From contig DKBM01000003.1 of assembly GCA_002451215.1 (NCBI GenBank), forward strand, positions 1-49,512: a stretch of 49,512 nt of DNA. Reading direction: 5' to 3'. This DNA is from SM1-46 sp002451215 (GTDB lineage: Bacteria; Pseudomonadota; Gammaproteobacteria; Acidiferrobacterales; Sulfurifustaceae). Shown one piece after another: positions 16,152 through 24,980 of the stretch. A model generated the notes under the pieces. That model was not told where the DNA came from and searched no databases. It was given only the letters and a program-made list of their open reading frames with translations. Within the stretch, counting starts at the first letter, position 1; the number at the start of each line of letters is the position of its first letter. Made by a program: the position numbers and the translations under genes.

Positions 16152-17252
16152 ATGTACGCTCCTCTTCGCAGCCTGCTGTTCCAGTTAGACCCCGAAACCG
16201 CGCATGATCTGACCGTGCACACACTGGCCGCGATGCAGCGCCTGCCGGGCACAGGCGCGTTGCTGCGGTTGGCGCGTGGCGGTTCCGTGCCTCCGGTTCC
16301 GGTCCGGATCATGGGTATGGATCTCGCCAATCCAGTCGGACTCGCGGCGGGTCTCGACAAGAATGCCGAGTGCGCCTGTGCGCTCGCCCAAATCGGCTTT
16401 GGCTGGCTCGAGGTGGGAACCGTGACGCCGCGCCCGCAATCCGGCAACCCGCCGCCGCGAATGTTCCGTCTCCCGGAGCACGGCGCCATCATCAATCGCA
16501 TGGGCTTCAATAATGTCGGACTCGCGCTATTTCTGAATAACCTGGCGAGCTGCAAGCCAGCCTGTCCAGTCGGCGTCAACATCGGCAAGAATCGTGACAC
16601 GCCATTGGAGCGCGCCAACGATGACTATGTCGATGCGCTGCGCGCGGTGTATCCCCATGCGGACTATGTAACCGTCAACATCTCCTCGCCCAATACCACC
16701 GGCCTGCGCGACCTGCAGCAGAGCGAGCACCTCGATTCGCTGCTGGCGGCGCTGAAGCGCGAACAGGCTGTCCTTGCCGAGCAGCACGGCCAGTATGTTC
16801 CAATCGCCCTCAAGATCGCGCCGGATCTGGACGACGGTCAGATCGCCGCGATCGCCATGTTGGTTCGCGCGCACCGTTTCGATGCGGTCATCGCCACCAA
16901 CACCACGTTGGCCCGCGCCGGCGTCGAAGACCATCCGCTGGGCAACGAGGCCGGTGGCCTGAGCGGCCGGCCGCTGAAAACGCTCTCGACCATTGTGGTC
17001 GGCAAGCTGTTCGCGCATCTCAAGGGTGAGGTGCCCATTATCGGTGTCGGCGGCATCGAGACCGCCGAGGATGCCTGGGAGAAACTGCTCGCCGGGGCCG
17101 ACACAGTGCAGGTCTATTCGGCCCTCATCTACCGTGGACCGGGACTGGTGCGGGAGATCGTGACCGGCCTCGCCGAGCGCGTGGCCCAAGCCGGTACGGC
17201 AACCCTTGCCGAGGCGGTGACACGCGAGCGCGCCAAGAAACCGTCGTTTTGA
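16152..17252 (+). CDS. pyrD: Dihydroorotate dehydrogenase (quinone), class 2
   Basis: PyrD oxidises dihydroorotate to orotate in pyrimidine synthesis, passing electrons to the quinone pool. The 366-residue protein begins with the membrane-associating helical region characteristic of class 2 (YAPLRSLLFQLDPETAHDL). FMN and substrate motifs follow: PVGLAAGLDKNAE, FGWLEVGTVTPRPQ, NRMGFNNVG, GVNIGKN, and NISSPNTTGLRDLQ, where the catalytic base is the second Ser (residue 179, equivalent to E. coli S175). The C-terminal FMN phosphate site is IIGVGGIETAEDA. The C-terminal tail is about 20-30 residues longer than the E. coli enzyme. The frame is open upstream to 16008, but the conserved N-terminus starts at ATG 16152. 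It stands alone, divergent from trkH. Confidence 0.95.
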   Translation: MYAPLRSLLFQLDPETAHDLTVHTLAAMQRLPGTGALLRLARGGSVPPVPVRIMGMDLANPVGLAAGLDKNAECACALAQIGFGWLEVGTVTPRPQSGNPPPRMFRLPEHGAIINRMGFNNVGLALFLNNLASCKPACPVGVNIGKNRDTPLERANDDYVDALRAVYPHADYVTVNISSPNTTGLRDLQQSEHLDSLLAALKREQAVLAEQHGQYVPIALKIAPDLDDGQIAAIAMLVRAHRFDAVIATNTTLARAGVEDHPLGNEAGGLSGRPLKTLSTIVVGKLFAHLKGEVPIIGVGGIETAEDAWEKLLAGADTVQVYSALIYRGPGLVREIVTGLAERVAQAGTATLAEAVTRERAKKPSF

Positions 17253-17315
17253 GGGCCGTGCGGGATCACCAGGGGCCAGATTGACCAGCCTAATGCCGTG
17301 GCACAGGTCATGCAT

Positions 17316-17327
17316 CTATATATATAG
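17316..17327. promoter_or_regulatory. AT-only palindrome CTATATATATAG upstream of deacetylase gene
   Basis: This perfect 12-base palindrome lies in the 98-base spacer between pyrD and the lipoprotein deacetylase, 23 bases before its ATG. It stands out from its GC-rich surroundings and includes possible -10 hexamers (TATATA). No good -35 lies 16-18 bases upstream. It may be the core of a promoter, but this is a sequence-only guess. Confidence 0.35.
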
Positions 17328-17350
17328 AAGAACAACCCTCCACTGACCGC

Positions 17351-18259
17351 ATGAAGCCCCGCGCGCTGTCCCTCATTCTGCTTGTCGCATTGCTCGCTGG
17401 TTGCCACTCCATTTCGCCGGAGGCCCTGGCCCCACTTCCGCCGGACACCCCACCGGTGCGGTTTCTGCTTACGTTCGACGACGGACCGAGCATCCTCGAG
17501 GACTACAACCCAACGCTGGCGATTCACGAGCAGCTTGCCAACAATCCGGTGCAACCGGGCATCAAAGCCATCTTCTTTGTGCAGACGCGCAACCGCAACG
17601 GCGGCGGGACCGCCCGTGGCAAGGAGATCCTGCGCCAGGCGCACGCGGCCGGCCACGTCATCGGCCTGCACAGCGGCTCGGCCCGGGGACATATTCGCCA
17701 CACCAAGATGTCGCCCGACGAGCTTGCGCAGTCGCTCATTGATGGAAAGGCCGATATCGCGGCGCTGACTGGCGAGGCCCCGCGCTTCGTGCGGCCGACC
17801 TTCTGGGGACACAACGAGAGCACTCGCCGCACTTACGCCGAGAATGGTCTCGAGATGCTGCTCACCGACATCAATGGCGCCGACGGCACCCGCCTCTCCT
17901 TCCATACCTGGTTCAATCGTTATAGCCATATTCGTGCGGAACTTGAGCATGTGCGGGCGGCCCTCGCGCGTAACGATATGCCGGTCTGGAACGGACGCAC
18001 GCCGGTGGTGGTGACCTTCCACGACCTCAATGTCGATACCGCACAGCATCTGACCGAGTATCTCGCCATGCTGGTTGACGACGCCAGACAGCTTGGCATT
18101 CCCCTTGACGAAAAGCCCTTCTATGACCGCGCACCGGATGCCACCGCGGTCGCTGAGCAGCGCACGACGCCGCCCGAAAGCGTGGTCGAGGTTCGCCGTC
18201 ACTGGGCCGCACGCAAGCAGACCCGTGCGGCTCTGCTGGTTCCAGCGACCGCAAATTAG
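17351..18259 (+). CDS. Polysaccharide deacetylase (NodB-like) lipoprotein
   Basis: The 302-residue protein has a lipoprotein signal peptide ending LLAGC (Cys18). A NodB-homology domain follows. The first metal motif is clear (LLTFDDGPS, Asp43-Asp44), and a later RPTFWGHN resembles motif 3 with its Arg-Pro pair. The second motif is unusual: GLHSGSARGH places the two histidines seven residues apart, where the family normally has three or four. VVTFHDL near residue 220 probably supplies the last catalytic His. The likely job is removing acetyl groups from an extracytoplasmic polysaccharide or peptidoglycan. The substrate cannot be inferred. It precedes the transglutaminase-like lipoprotein gene by 13 bases, so the two are probably one operon. 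Confidence 0.82.
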   Translation: MKPRALSLILLVALLAGCHSISPEALAPLPPDTPPVRFLLTFDDGPSILEDYNPTLAIHEQLANNPVQPGIKAIFFVQTRNRNGGGTARGKEILRQAHAAGHVIGLHSGSARGHIRHTKMSPDELAQSLIDGKADIAALTGEAPRFVRPTFWGHNESTRRTYAENGLEMLLTDINGADGTRLSFHTWFNRYSHIRAELEHVRAALARNDMPVWNGRTPVVVTFHDLNVDTAQHLTEYLAMLVDDARQLGIPLDEKPFYDRAPDATAVAEQRTTPPESVVEVRRHWAARKQTRAALLVPATAN

Positions 18260-18272
18260 TTATCCTGCGCTC

Positions 18273-19778
18273 GTGTCGCGCAGCATTCTCAGGCGGTTCG
18301 GTCGCATCCCTGTCGCAGGCCTCGGACTGCTGGCGCTGCTTGCGCTCAACGGTTGCGCGAGCCTCTACTTTCAGGACGCGGGCGCCCCACCCGACCCGCC
18401 GCCGCGGTTTTCGCTCAACCACCTGCCGTGGCAGGACTACTGGACAGGCATTGTTTTTAACGGCGAGAAGATCGGTTTCTCGCACACGCGCATCGCGCCC
18501 GCATCACAGTCCGGCGAATTCGAGATCCATTCCGAAGCGGCATTTCTGCTGCGCTTTCTAGGCGTGGAGAGGAAATTTCGCATGAAGAGCGTTGACCAGA
18601 TAGGTGCCGACCTGCAACTTGTGCGCTTCGATTACGACTACGACATCGACGGCATCCGCCAGCAGGTGCGCGGTGAAGTACGTGACCGCATGTTGCGCGG
18701 CGAGGTTCGCACGCGCGATAACGTCACCGCCCAGATGCTGCCCCTCTCTGGCCCGCTCTATCCCGCAGCCGCCATGGGCCTTTTTCCGATCCGCAGCGGC
18801 CTTGCGGTCGGCCGCACCTACAGGTATCTGGCCTACAGCGGTGAGACCCAGACGGTCGCCGAGGCAGAACAACGGATACTCGCCTTCGAGCGCAGCGAGC
18901 TGTTCGACGGAGCGGCGTTTCGCATCGACACGACCTACCAGGGACAGACCACCACCACCTGGATGGATACGCGCGGGCTGCCGGTGCTCGAGCGGTCGCT
19001 GAATGGCGTGTTGATCTCGGCGCTGGAAGACGAGACGCGCGCCAAACGCTATCTCGCTGCCGCGAGTCTGAACAAAAAGGACATGATTCTCGATTTCAGC
19101 CGCATCCCGCTCGAACCTCCCCTCGAGAAGCCGCGCGATCGAGTCGCGTTGGATCTCGAGATCGCTGGCCTCGATGCCCGCTTTCTCCTCGCACCGACGC
19201 CGCAACAGCACTGCACGTATGAACGCAACCAGCTGCGCTGCGCGTTGCACCGGATCGCGCCGGGAGATCCGGCGGCCGACCGGGCGCCTGCACCGCGCGT
19301 CGCGGATCTAGGCATGAGCGTCGCGGTACCGACCGGTCATCCCCGGATCGCAAAACTTGCGCGCGAGATTGCCGCCCGTGCGAGCGGCCGCACCGCGCAG
19401 GCGACAGCTATCGTTGCGTGGTTGCAGCAGAACATTGCGCAAGGGCCGAATGACGTGTTCTCTGCGCTTGATGTGCTCGATAGTCGTAAGGCCGAGTGCC
19501 AGGGCCACAGCTTTCTGTACGCAGCGCTCGCGCGCGCGCTCGGTATTCCGACACGCGTCGTAAATGGCATCGTCTACTCGGACGACTACGCCGGCTTCTA
19601 CTATCACACTTGGGCGGAAAGCCTGCTGGACAATGGCTGGATTGCGGTCGATCCCACCTTTGGCCAGGTCGGTGCCGATGCCACGCACGTTAAACTCATC
19701 GAGGGCGAAACACCGTCCGATCTTCTGCCGCTTGTCGACCTTGTCGGCCAACTCAGGGTACGCCAGATCGGCAGATAA
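18273..19778 (+). CDS. Transglutaminase-like lipoprotein
   Basis: The 501-residue protein starts at GTG 18273 (MSRSILRR). That start gives a clean lipoprotein signal peptide ending LALNGC (Cys28). The frame is open further upstream but overlaps the deacetylase gene and has no signal. The N-terminal 300 residues are beta-rich and of no family I recognise. The C-terminal part (about 350-480) is a transglutaminase-like/cysteine protease core. Its triad is readable as Cys409 in AECQGHSFLYAALARALGI, His445 in YYHTWAESL and Asp460 in AVDPTFGQ. It probably acts in the periplasm or on the inner face of the outer membrane as a peptidase or amide-forming enzyme. It is transcribed with the upstream deacetylase lipoprotein. 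Confidence 0.85.
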   Translation: MSRSILRRFGRIPVAGLGLLALLALNGCASLYFQDAGAPPDPPPRFSLNHLPWQDYWTGIVFNGEKIGFSHTRIAPASQSGEFEIHSEAAFLLRFLGVERKFRMKSVDQIGADLQLVRFDYDYDIDGIRQQVRGEVRDRMLRGEVRTRDNVTAQMLPLSGPLYPAAAMGLFPIRSGLAVGRTYRYLAYSGETQTVAEAEQRILAFERSELFDGAAFRIDTTYQGQTTTTWMDTRGLPVLERSLNGVLISALEDETRAKRYLAAASLNKKDMILDFSRIPLEPPLEKPRDRVALDLEIAGLDARFLLAPTPQQHCTYERNQLRCALHRIAPGDPAADRAPAPRVADLGMSVAVPTGHPRIAKLAREIAARASGRTAQATAIVAWLQQNIAQGPNDVFSALDVLDSRKAECQGHSFLYAALARALGIPTRVVNGIVYSDDYAGFYYHTWAESLLDNGWIAVDPTFGQVGADATHVKLIEGETPSDLLPLVDLVGQLRVRQIGR

Positions 19779-20038
19779 TCTCCGGTTCGGTAAGCCACTG
19801 CGAGACACACGAAAGCGCCGGGCAATGCCTCGCCAGCAATCAACACGACGGGCGCGGACCCGGATGGTCTTGGTCGCCTTGATTGTCCCGGCCAGTGCAC
19901 CCGTAGCCACAATAGACGGGTACCGATCAGCGTATCCGGATCAGGAAATGCGGTCACGGAAGATGGCGCTGTGTACGGCTCACTGCTGCGTTCACCAGCG
20001 CCTCATGCGTATGGTACTCCCCCACACGGCCTTCCCTC

Positions 20039-21088
20039 TCATCGGGATGGAGGTAATGCGGGCTCAGTAAGCCGCGCCCGAATCCGCCTGGAAAAGTCCG
20101 GCGCCTGGTCCGCGTCCCGGGCCAGCCCGTTGACGTGGCCACGACTCCTGAGCTCGGCAAATGACTGCCGGGTATCAAGCCGGCCCTGCTCATACAGATA
20201 CTCCGGCACATAGCCAGTTGCCAGTATCTTCCAGGAGTACGGCACGTGCCCGGGATTAACGCGCGAGTGCAACCAGATATTGCCGGTGCAGTTGGTCGTG
20301 AGCGTGTTATAGAACTCGGGCCGCTCACGGAGTGAATTGATCTGGCGCAAATACTCACGCAACAGGCGTCGCGCGTTATCCGTCGATCCCTGCAGGCGGT
20401 AGAGATAAACGTCTTCCGGCGGTTCACGGCGATAGTTGGTGCGAAGGCGGATTACATCGCGCTCATCGGCCACCACGTAGAACAGCTCGTACTGTTTGAA
20501 CAAGCCCTTGAGAGTCGAATAGTCCTCGCCACGCTCGTCGCGCCGCTCAATGGAAATGGCGAGATAGTCGTAGGCGCCGAATCCGAAACTCGTGAACACA
20601 TGGGCAATCGCTGGACCCGCCCAGTAGGACGTGACGAGGTCCACTGATTCGAGTTTGCGCAGGTCGAAGGTCTTGTCGTAGTAAACCGGCGTGAAATCCG
20701 TTTCGCTGCGGTATTTGAAGTTGCGGATGTTATGCAGCGTGACGAGATCGCCTTCAAACGTCGCGTACGGCAGCACCGCCACCTCCGGCTTCCAGTCCCG
20801 ATCATTGGACGGCGCAATACTGCCCCACCAGGCAAGCAGGCCGGCAAACACCAGCGCGAAGGCGCCAATCGCTCGCCAGCGCCACCGCTGGCTAGCGAGC
20901 AGAACAAGTGCTGTCGTTCCGAAGGACGCGAACAGAAGCGCGAGTGCTGTCCGCAAAGCGGCGCTCTTCAGGTCGGAATAGTAGATGGCGAGCGTCCCCC
21001 AACCAGTGGCACCGGCGAGCACGCATGCAACCAGCAGGCCGCTCGCCGCGCGCGCCAGCCGTCGGCCCAGCGCGCCGTGCGATGGCAT
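20039..21088 (-). CDS. DUF4105 / Lnb N-terminal periplasmic-domain protein
   Basis: The membrane-anchored protein has about three N-terminal hydrophobic helices (roughly residues 15-35, 45-65 and 75-90 from ATG 21088). A large periplasmic domain follows. That domain shows LHNIRNFKYR, VYLYRLQGSTDNARRLLREYL, the DUF4105 core FYNTLTTNCTGNIWLHSR and YLYEQGRLDT, with Asn-Cys-Thr as a possible active site. A related domain forms the N-terminus of the spirochaete protein Lnb. Biochemistry of bacterial DUF4105 proteins is not settled, though a papain-like role is often suggested. The frame is open to a GTG at 21202, which would add 38 residues without a signal. Neither start has a strong ribosome-binding site. 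The 260 bases between its stop and the transglutaminase gene hold no ORF I can support. Confidence 0.8.
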   Translation of the reverse strand: MPSHGALGRRLARAASGLLVACVLAGATGWGTLAIYYSDLKSAALRTALALLFASFGTTALVLLASQRWRWRAIGAFALVFAGLLAWWGSIAPSNDRDWKPEVAVLPYATFEGDLVTLHNIRNFKYRSETDFTPVYYDKTFDLRKLESVDLVTSYWAGPAIAHVFTSFGFGAYDYLAISIERRDERGEDYSTLKGLFKQYELFYVVADERDVIRLRTNYRREPPEDVYLYRLQGSTDNARRLLREYLRQINSLRERPEFYNTLTTNCTGNIWLHSRVNPGHVPYSWKILATGYVPEYLYEQGRLDTRQSFAELRSRGHVNGLARDADQAPDFSRRIRARLTEPALPPSR

Positions 21089-21385
21089 TCCGATCAGGGA
21101 ATCAGGCACGGCGGCTTCCGAAGCGCCCCCGGGTATTGCGCGCGCGTCCGACACAGGCGGCCGCGGGCCGCGTTGCAGCTTCGGCCCCGCAACAGGGACC
21201 ACGTCGTGCTACGGCTGGAGATGCGTGTGCACACGGAGCTGACTCTCGTCGAACACCCTTGCCATTTGCAGTTAGGCAACGTCCGGGCATGTTAATTGAA
21301 CGCGGCTGACGGGCACAATGTGCGCAGCGTCACCGCCGGGCGTCGGCCTGCGATACGGCCAACGGAACGTCAATGTCTTTTCTCC

Positions 21386-21775
21386 TCAGGCGCTTTTGAA
21401 GAACGCGCGCACTGCGGCGTGACGAAGATAGCCATGCACGCCGACGAGATAGATGGCGAGCGCCACGCCGGTGACCGCATCGAGCGAGATATCCCACAAA
21501 CCGCGCATGGCAAGCTGCACGAATGCCGCCGTCGCGGTCCAGATGATCCCGAGAAGCACAGCCGCCACGGCGAGCCGGTGGACGACCGGTGCGCGCCAGA
21601 GAAGCAGTGGGCCCGCGGCGATCAACGCTAGTAGCGGTCCAACCTGAAGCGCCGCCACGCCGCCCGCCCCCGTACCCAGCGCAGCGACCACTCGCCATAC
21701 GAACCACAACCCGAGCGTCGAGTTGATCAAAATCAGGTTGCGGAGGCCTCGCGGCCGAAGGACGGTATCGATCAT
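21386..21775 (-). CDS. Small four-helix membrane protein, unknown family
   Basis: The 129-residue hydrophobic protein has about four predicted transmembrane segments: roughly 14-33, 43-58, 67-90 and 97-113. The N-terminus is basic (LRPRGLRN) and the tail is HAAVRAFFKSA. It has no motif I recognise. The start is ATG 21775, and the next gene on this strand (DUF4105) begins about 180-300 bases beyond its stop. It is divergent from arnT. Codon use and hydrophobic pattern are those of a real gene, but its function is unknown. Confidence 0.6.
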   Translation of the reverse strand: MIDTVLRPRGLRNLILINSTLGLWFVWRVVAALGTGAGGVAALQVGPLLALIAAGPLLLWRAPVVHRLAVAAVLLGIIWTATAAFVQLAMRGLWDISLDAVTGVALAIYLVGVHGYLRHAAVRAFFKSA

Positions 21776-21881
21776 GTGCAGGATGAGTGTCTGAGGGCTA
21801 ATTGCCAGCGGGAAATTGTAGCCGCTTTTCGCTAACCGCCCCGTCGCGGCGCGATTCAGTTACCCGCCCGGAACCATTAGA

Positions 21882-23606
21882 ATGACGAGCTGCCTCCGGA
21901 CCCCGGGACTCTCCCTCGCTACCGCTCTCATGCCGCCTGCCTCGCACCCGGAAAGTCCTGACCGTTCCCGCAGCCTGACACCGGCGGCGATTGTGATCGT
22001 GGCGGTCCTCGCTGCGACGATCTGGTTTGCCCTGCTCGGCTATCGCGACCTGTTTGAGCCCGACGAGGGACGCTATTCGGAGATTTCGCGGGAAATGGTT
22101 GCGAGCGGCGACTGGACGACCCCGCGACTGAACGGGTTCAAGTATTTCGAGAAGCCGGTACTCCAGTACTGGGCCACCGCCATCAGTCTTGAAGTCTTCG
22201 GCGAGGGAAACGCCAGCGCGCGCTTGTGGACGGCACTCATCGGCTTCCTCGGGGCACTGTGGACCGGGTTCGTCGGTTGGCGACTTTTTGGGGAGAAGGC
22301 AGGACTTTACGCGTTCCTCATGACAGTCAGTAGCCTTCTCTATGTTGCAGTCGGCCACATCGTAACGCTCGACATGACCGTGTCGGTGTTCATGATCATG
22401 GGTATCGGAAGCCTCGCGATAGCCCAGTCGCAGCGCGCCAATCCCACACTCGAGCGTAACTGGATGCTCGTCGGTTGGGCTGCCCTTGCACTCGCGATGC
22501 TCTCGAAGGGACTCATCGGTCTGGTGCTGCCGGGCATGGCGGCTACGCTGTATATGCTGTGGCAGCGCGACTGGTCGCTGCTCCGGCACCTTCATATCGG
22601 CAAGGGATTGTTGCTTTTCTTGCTGATCGCGGCACCGTGGTTCGTCGCCGTTAGCCTGGCGAACCCCGAATTCCCGCACTTCTTTTTTATCCATGAGCAC
22701 TTGCAGCGATATACCACGACGATTCATGAGCGCGTGCAGCCGTTCTGGTATTTTGTTCCGGTATTCATCGCGGGAACGCTCCCGTGGTTCGCAACGATGG
22801 CGGCCAGCGTGCTGCGCCCGGGATTCTCATGGCGACCGCCTGCAGCGGCAGGCTTTGAGGCGGAGCGCTTCCTGTGGGTATTCGTGGTTGGCGTGTTTGT
22901 CTTTTTCTCGCTTGGCCAATCCAAGATCGGCACCTATATACTTCCGATCATTCCTATCACCGCACTGCTGGCCGGCAAACGACTGGCCGAGCGCGGACGT
23001 CTGCGTGCCGACGCCTGGATTGCCGTCGCATTTGGTGCGCTCCTGCTGGCAGCGGCCTGGCAGGTCGAGCGATTTGCGAGCAAGAGCATTCCGGCAGAAA
23101 TGTACCTGGCTTACCGCCCGTGGGCCGTGGCGTCGGGCGTCCTGGCCATTGCCGGCGGTGCCATGCTGCTCAAAGCTCGTGGCGGGCGGCCGCTTTATTT
23201 CGTGGTCCATGCGCTGGCCGGACTGCTGACGTTCCAGTGTCTGTTGTGGGGCGCACAGTCGCTCGCCGGGTCACGCTCCAGCCGTGAACTTGCACAAGCC
23301 GTCCGGACCGCCGTACCTGCCGATACAGACATATATATAGTGGAGAGTTATCATCCGCACTCGCTGCCCTTCTATCTTGGCCGCACCGTCACACTCGTGG
23401 CCTGGACTGGAGAAATGGAATTGGGCATGGAGCAGGAGCCCGAACGCTGGATTCGCTCGCCGGAGGAGTTCAACAAACGCTGGCAGGCGGCAAAGCAGGC
23501 GGTGGCGGTGTTCGATAACAGCGTCTTCGAAAGGTATCGGAAACGCAACTTTCCAATGCGCGTGATCTACCACGGCGCGCGCCGTACGGCGGTGGCCAGA
23601 CAATGA
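21882..23606 (+). CDS. arnT: ArnT-like lipid A 4-amino-4-deoxy-L-arabinose transferase
   Basis: This GT83 integral membrane transferase moves L-Ara4N from undecaprenyl phosphate to lipid A on the periplasmic face. The 574-residue protein has about 12-13 hydrophobic helices. The first periplasmic loop carries the catalytic-region signature LFEPDEGRYSEISREM followed by GDWTTPRLNGFKYFEKPVLQYW, characteristic of ArnT and the wider PMT clan. The C-terminal soluble portion is shorter than some. The start is either ATG 21882 (GGAA upstream) or the in-frame ATG 21930. It is the first gene of a seven-gene operon. Its stop overlaps the next start (ATGA at 23603-23606). A GT39/GT83 enzyme with another substrate cannot be excluded from sequence alone, but the operon makes ArnT nearly certain. 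Confidence 0.92.
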   Translation: MTSCLRTPGLSLATALMPPASHPESPDRSRSLTPAAIVIVAVLAATIWFALLGYRDLFEPDEGRYSEISREMVASGDWTTPRLNGFKYFEKPVLQYWATAISLEVFGEGNASARLWTALIGFLGALWTGFVGWRLFGEKAGLYAFLMTVSSLLYVAVGHIVTLDMTVSVFMIMGIGSLAIAQSQRANPTLERNWMLVGWAALALAMLSKGLIGLVLPGMAATLYMLWQRDWSLLRHLHIGKGLLLFLLIAAPWFVAVSLANPEFPHFFFIHEHLQRYTTTIHERVQPFWYFVPVFIAGTLPWFATMAASVLRPGFSWRPPAAAGFEAERFLWVFVVGVFVFFSLGQSKIGTYILPIIPITALLAGKRLAERGRLRADAWIAVAFGALLLAAAWQVERFASKSIPAEMYLAYRPWAVASGVLAIAGGAMLLKARGGRPLYFVVHALAGLLTFQCLLWGAQSLAGSRSSRELAQAVRTAVPADTDIYIVESYHPHSLPFYLGRTVTLVAWTGEMELGMEQEPERWIRSPEEFNKRWQAAKQAVAVFDNSVFERYRKRNFPMRVIYHGARRTAVARQ

Positions 23607-23974
23607 CAATTGCCGCGTTCGTCCTGATTCTCACCGGTGTCCTTCTCAATGCGGTCGCCCAGCTGGCGCTCAAGGCGAGCGTCATTGGCATGGGCCCCAT
23701 CTCCCTCAACATGGACACCGCGCTTCCCGTCACGGTGCGCCTTATGGCTGAACCCTGGCTGTGGGTCGGGCTGTTGTGCTACGGGGTGAGCGTTGTCGTC
23801 TGGATCCTTGCCCTCTCTCGCGTCGATGTGACTATCGCCTACCCGATGCTTTCCATCGGGTACGTGGTCAACGCCATGGCGGCGTGGGCACTATTCGGCG
23901 AGGCTCTGACTTCGGGACGCATCCTCGGCATCGGCGTGATCATTCTTGGCGTCTTCATTCTCGCCCGATCATGA
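23603..23974 (+). CDS. SMR-type flippase subunit (ArnE/ArnF-like)
   Basis: The 123-residue inner-membrane protein has four helices (about 2-22, 45-68, 76-96 and 101-121). It has the small-multidrug-resistance/EamA fold, with VDVTIAYPMLSIGYVVNAMAAW matching the helix-3 region of ArnE/ArnF. In E. coli the heterodimer ArnE-ArnF flips undecaprenyl-phosphate-L-Ara4N across the inner membrane. Only one such gene is present here, so it may form a homodimer or pair with an unlinked partner. It overlaps arnT and arnB by four bases each, so coupling is tight on both sides. Confidence 0.86.
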   Translation: MTIAAFVLILTGVLLNAVAQLALKASVIGMGPISLNMDTALPVTVRLMAEPWLWVGLLCYGVSVVVWILALSRVDVTIAYPMLSIGYVVNAMAAWALFGEALTSGRILGIGVIILGVFILARS

Positions 23975-24980
23975 GCATGCTGCCTTTCACACGCCCCACG
24001 CTCGGCGAGGAAGAACTTCAGAGCGTCCGGGAAGTATTGGAATCGGGCTGGATCACCACCGGCCCCAAGGCCCAGGCACTCGAAGAAGCGATTGCTGCCT
24101 ATGTCGGGCATGGCGTGCAGGCACGGGTGTTCAACTCGGCCACCAGTGCACTCGAAGCTTGCCTGTTCGCGGCCGGCGTCGGCCCCGGCGACGAGGTAAT
24201 CNNGCCATCAACTCGCGCACGCGCGCCATCATGCCGGTGCACTTTGCGGGCCTCGCCGCCGACCTGGACCCGCTATATGCGCTCGCCGGGCAACACGGGC
24301 TGCTCGTTATTGAGGACGCGGCGCAGGCAATCGGCACGGAGCATGCTGGCCGGAAGGTTGGCGCCAATGGCAACCCGGTGTGTTTCAGCTTTCACCCGAA
24401 CAAGAACATGACCACCATCGAGGGTGGTGCCGTGACCGCCACCGATCCCGCGTTCCTGCAGCGCCTCGAACGCATCCGCTTCCACGGCATTGAGCGCGAT
24501 GCCGACGGCAACATGGACGTGAAGGCCTGGGGTGGCAAGATGAACCTGCCCGACGTGAATTCCGCAATCGGCCTGGTTCAGCTCGGAAAGCTCGATGGCT
24601 TCAATGCCAAACGGCGCCGGCTTGCCTCGCGCTACTTGCAGCGGCTCGCGAATGTTCCCCACCTCGTTCTGCCGGCGGACGGGCCGGGTCACAGCTGGCA
24701 CATGTTCTGCGTCTGCGTCGACCTGGCTGCGACCGGCCTGACACGGCCCCAGATCCAGGCTCGCCTTGAGAAGCAGGGAGTCGGCACCGGTACCCACTAC
24801 CCGGCGATGACACTGTTCTCGCTCTACCGCGATCTCGGCAACGCGCCGGGCGATTTTCCGGTCGCCGAGCGCATCGGCCGGGAAACACTGACGCTGCCCT
24901 TGTTCCCGACCATGACCGAAGCCGATGTCGATCACGTGTGCGATGCCTTGCAGCGGTCCATCTCCTCGGAGGCCGCGTGA
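23971..24980 (+). CDS. arnB: UDP-4-amino-4-deoxy-L-arabinose aminotransferase ArnB (interrupted by assembly gap)
   Basis: This PLP-dependent DegT/DnrJ/EryC1-family enzyme converts UDP-Ara4O to UDP-L-Ara4N with glutamate. The N-terminus MSMLPFTRPTLGEEEL and GWITTGPKAQALE are typical. PLP-pocket residues are in FNSATSALE, IEDAAQAIGT (Asp contacting the pyridine N) and SFHPNKNMTTIEGGAV (Schiff-base Lys). The C-terminal half shows GTHYPAMTLFSLYRDLG. The frame breaks at 'nn' 24202, between GPGDEVI and INSRTRAIMPVHFAG. About 35-40 residues (usual VPSxTFxA... segment) are missing from the assembly. The start overlaps the SMR gene and the stop overlaps the arnC GTG. Confidence 0.93.
24202..24203. other. 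Assembly gap (nn) inside arnB, hiding about 35-40 codons
   Basis: Left flank ends GDEVI and right flank begins INSRTRAI in a different frame. DegT-family aminotransferases carry a conserved strand-helix stretch between these points (VPSMTFVAT-like through the DVD strand). The gap therefore represents about 100-120 missing bases, not two. Confidence 0.85.

Noticed and set aside
21798..22727. 309-codon minus-strand open frame opposite arnT
   Set aside because: Its composition (many His, Glu, Arg, Gln) is that expected from reverse-complemented membrane-protein codons; ArnT is secure.
23330..23340. CATATATATAGT inside arnT as a promoter or repeat element
   Set aside because: It is within coding sequence (Asp-Ile-Tyr-Ile-Val), with two rare ATA codons being the whole explanation. 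No partner -35 was seen.
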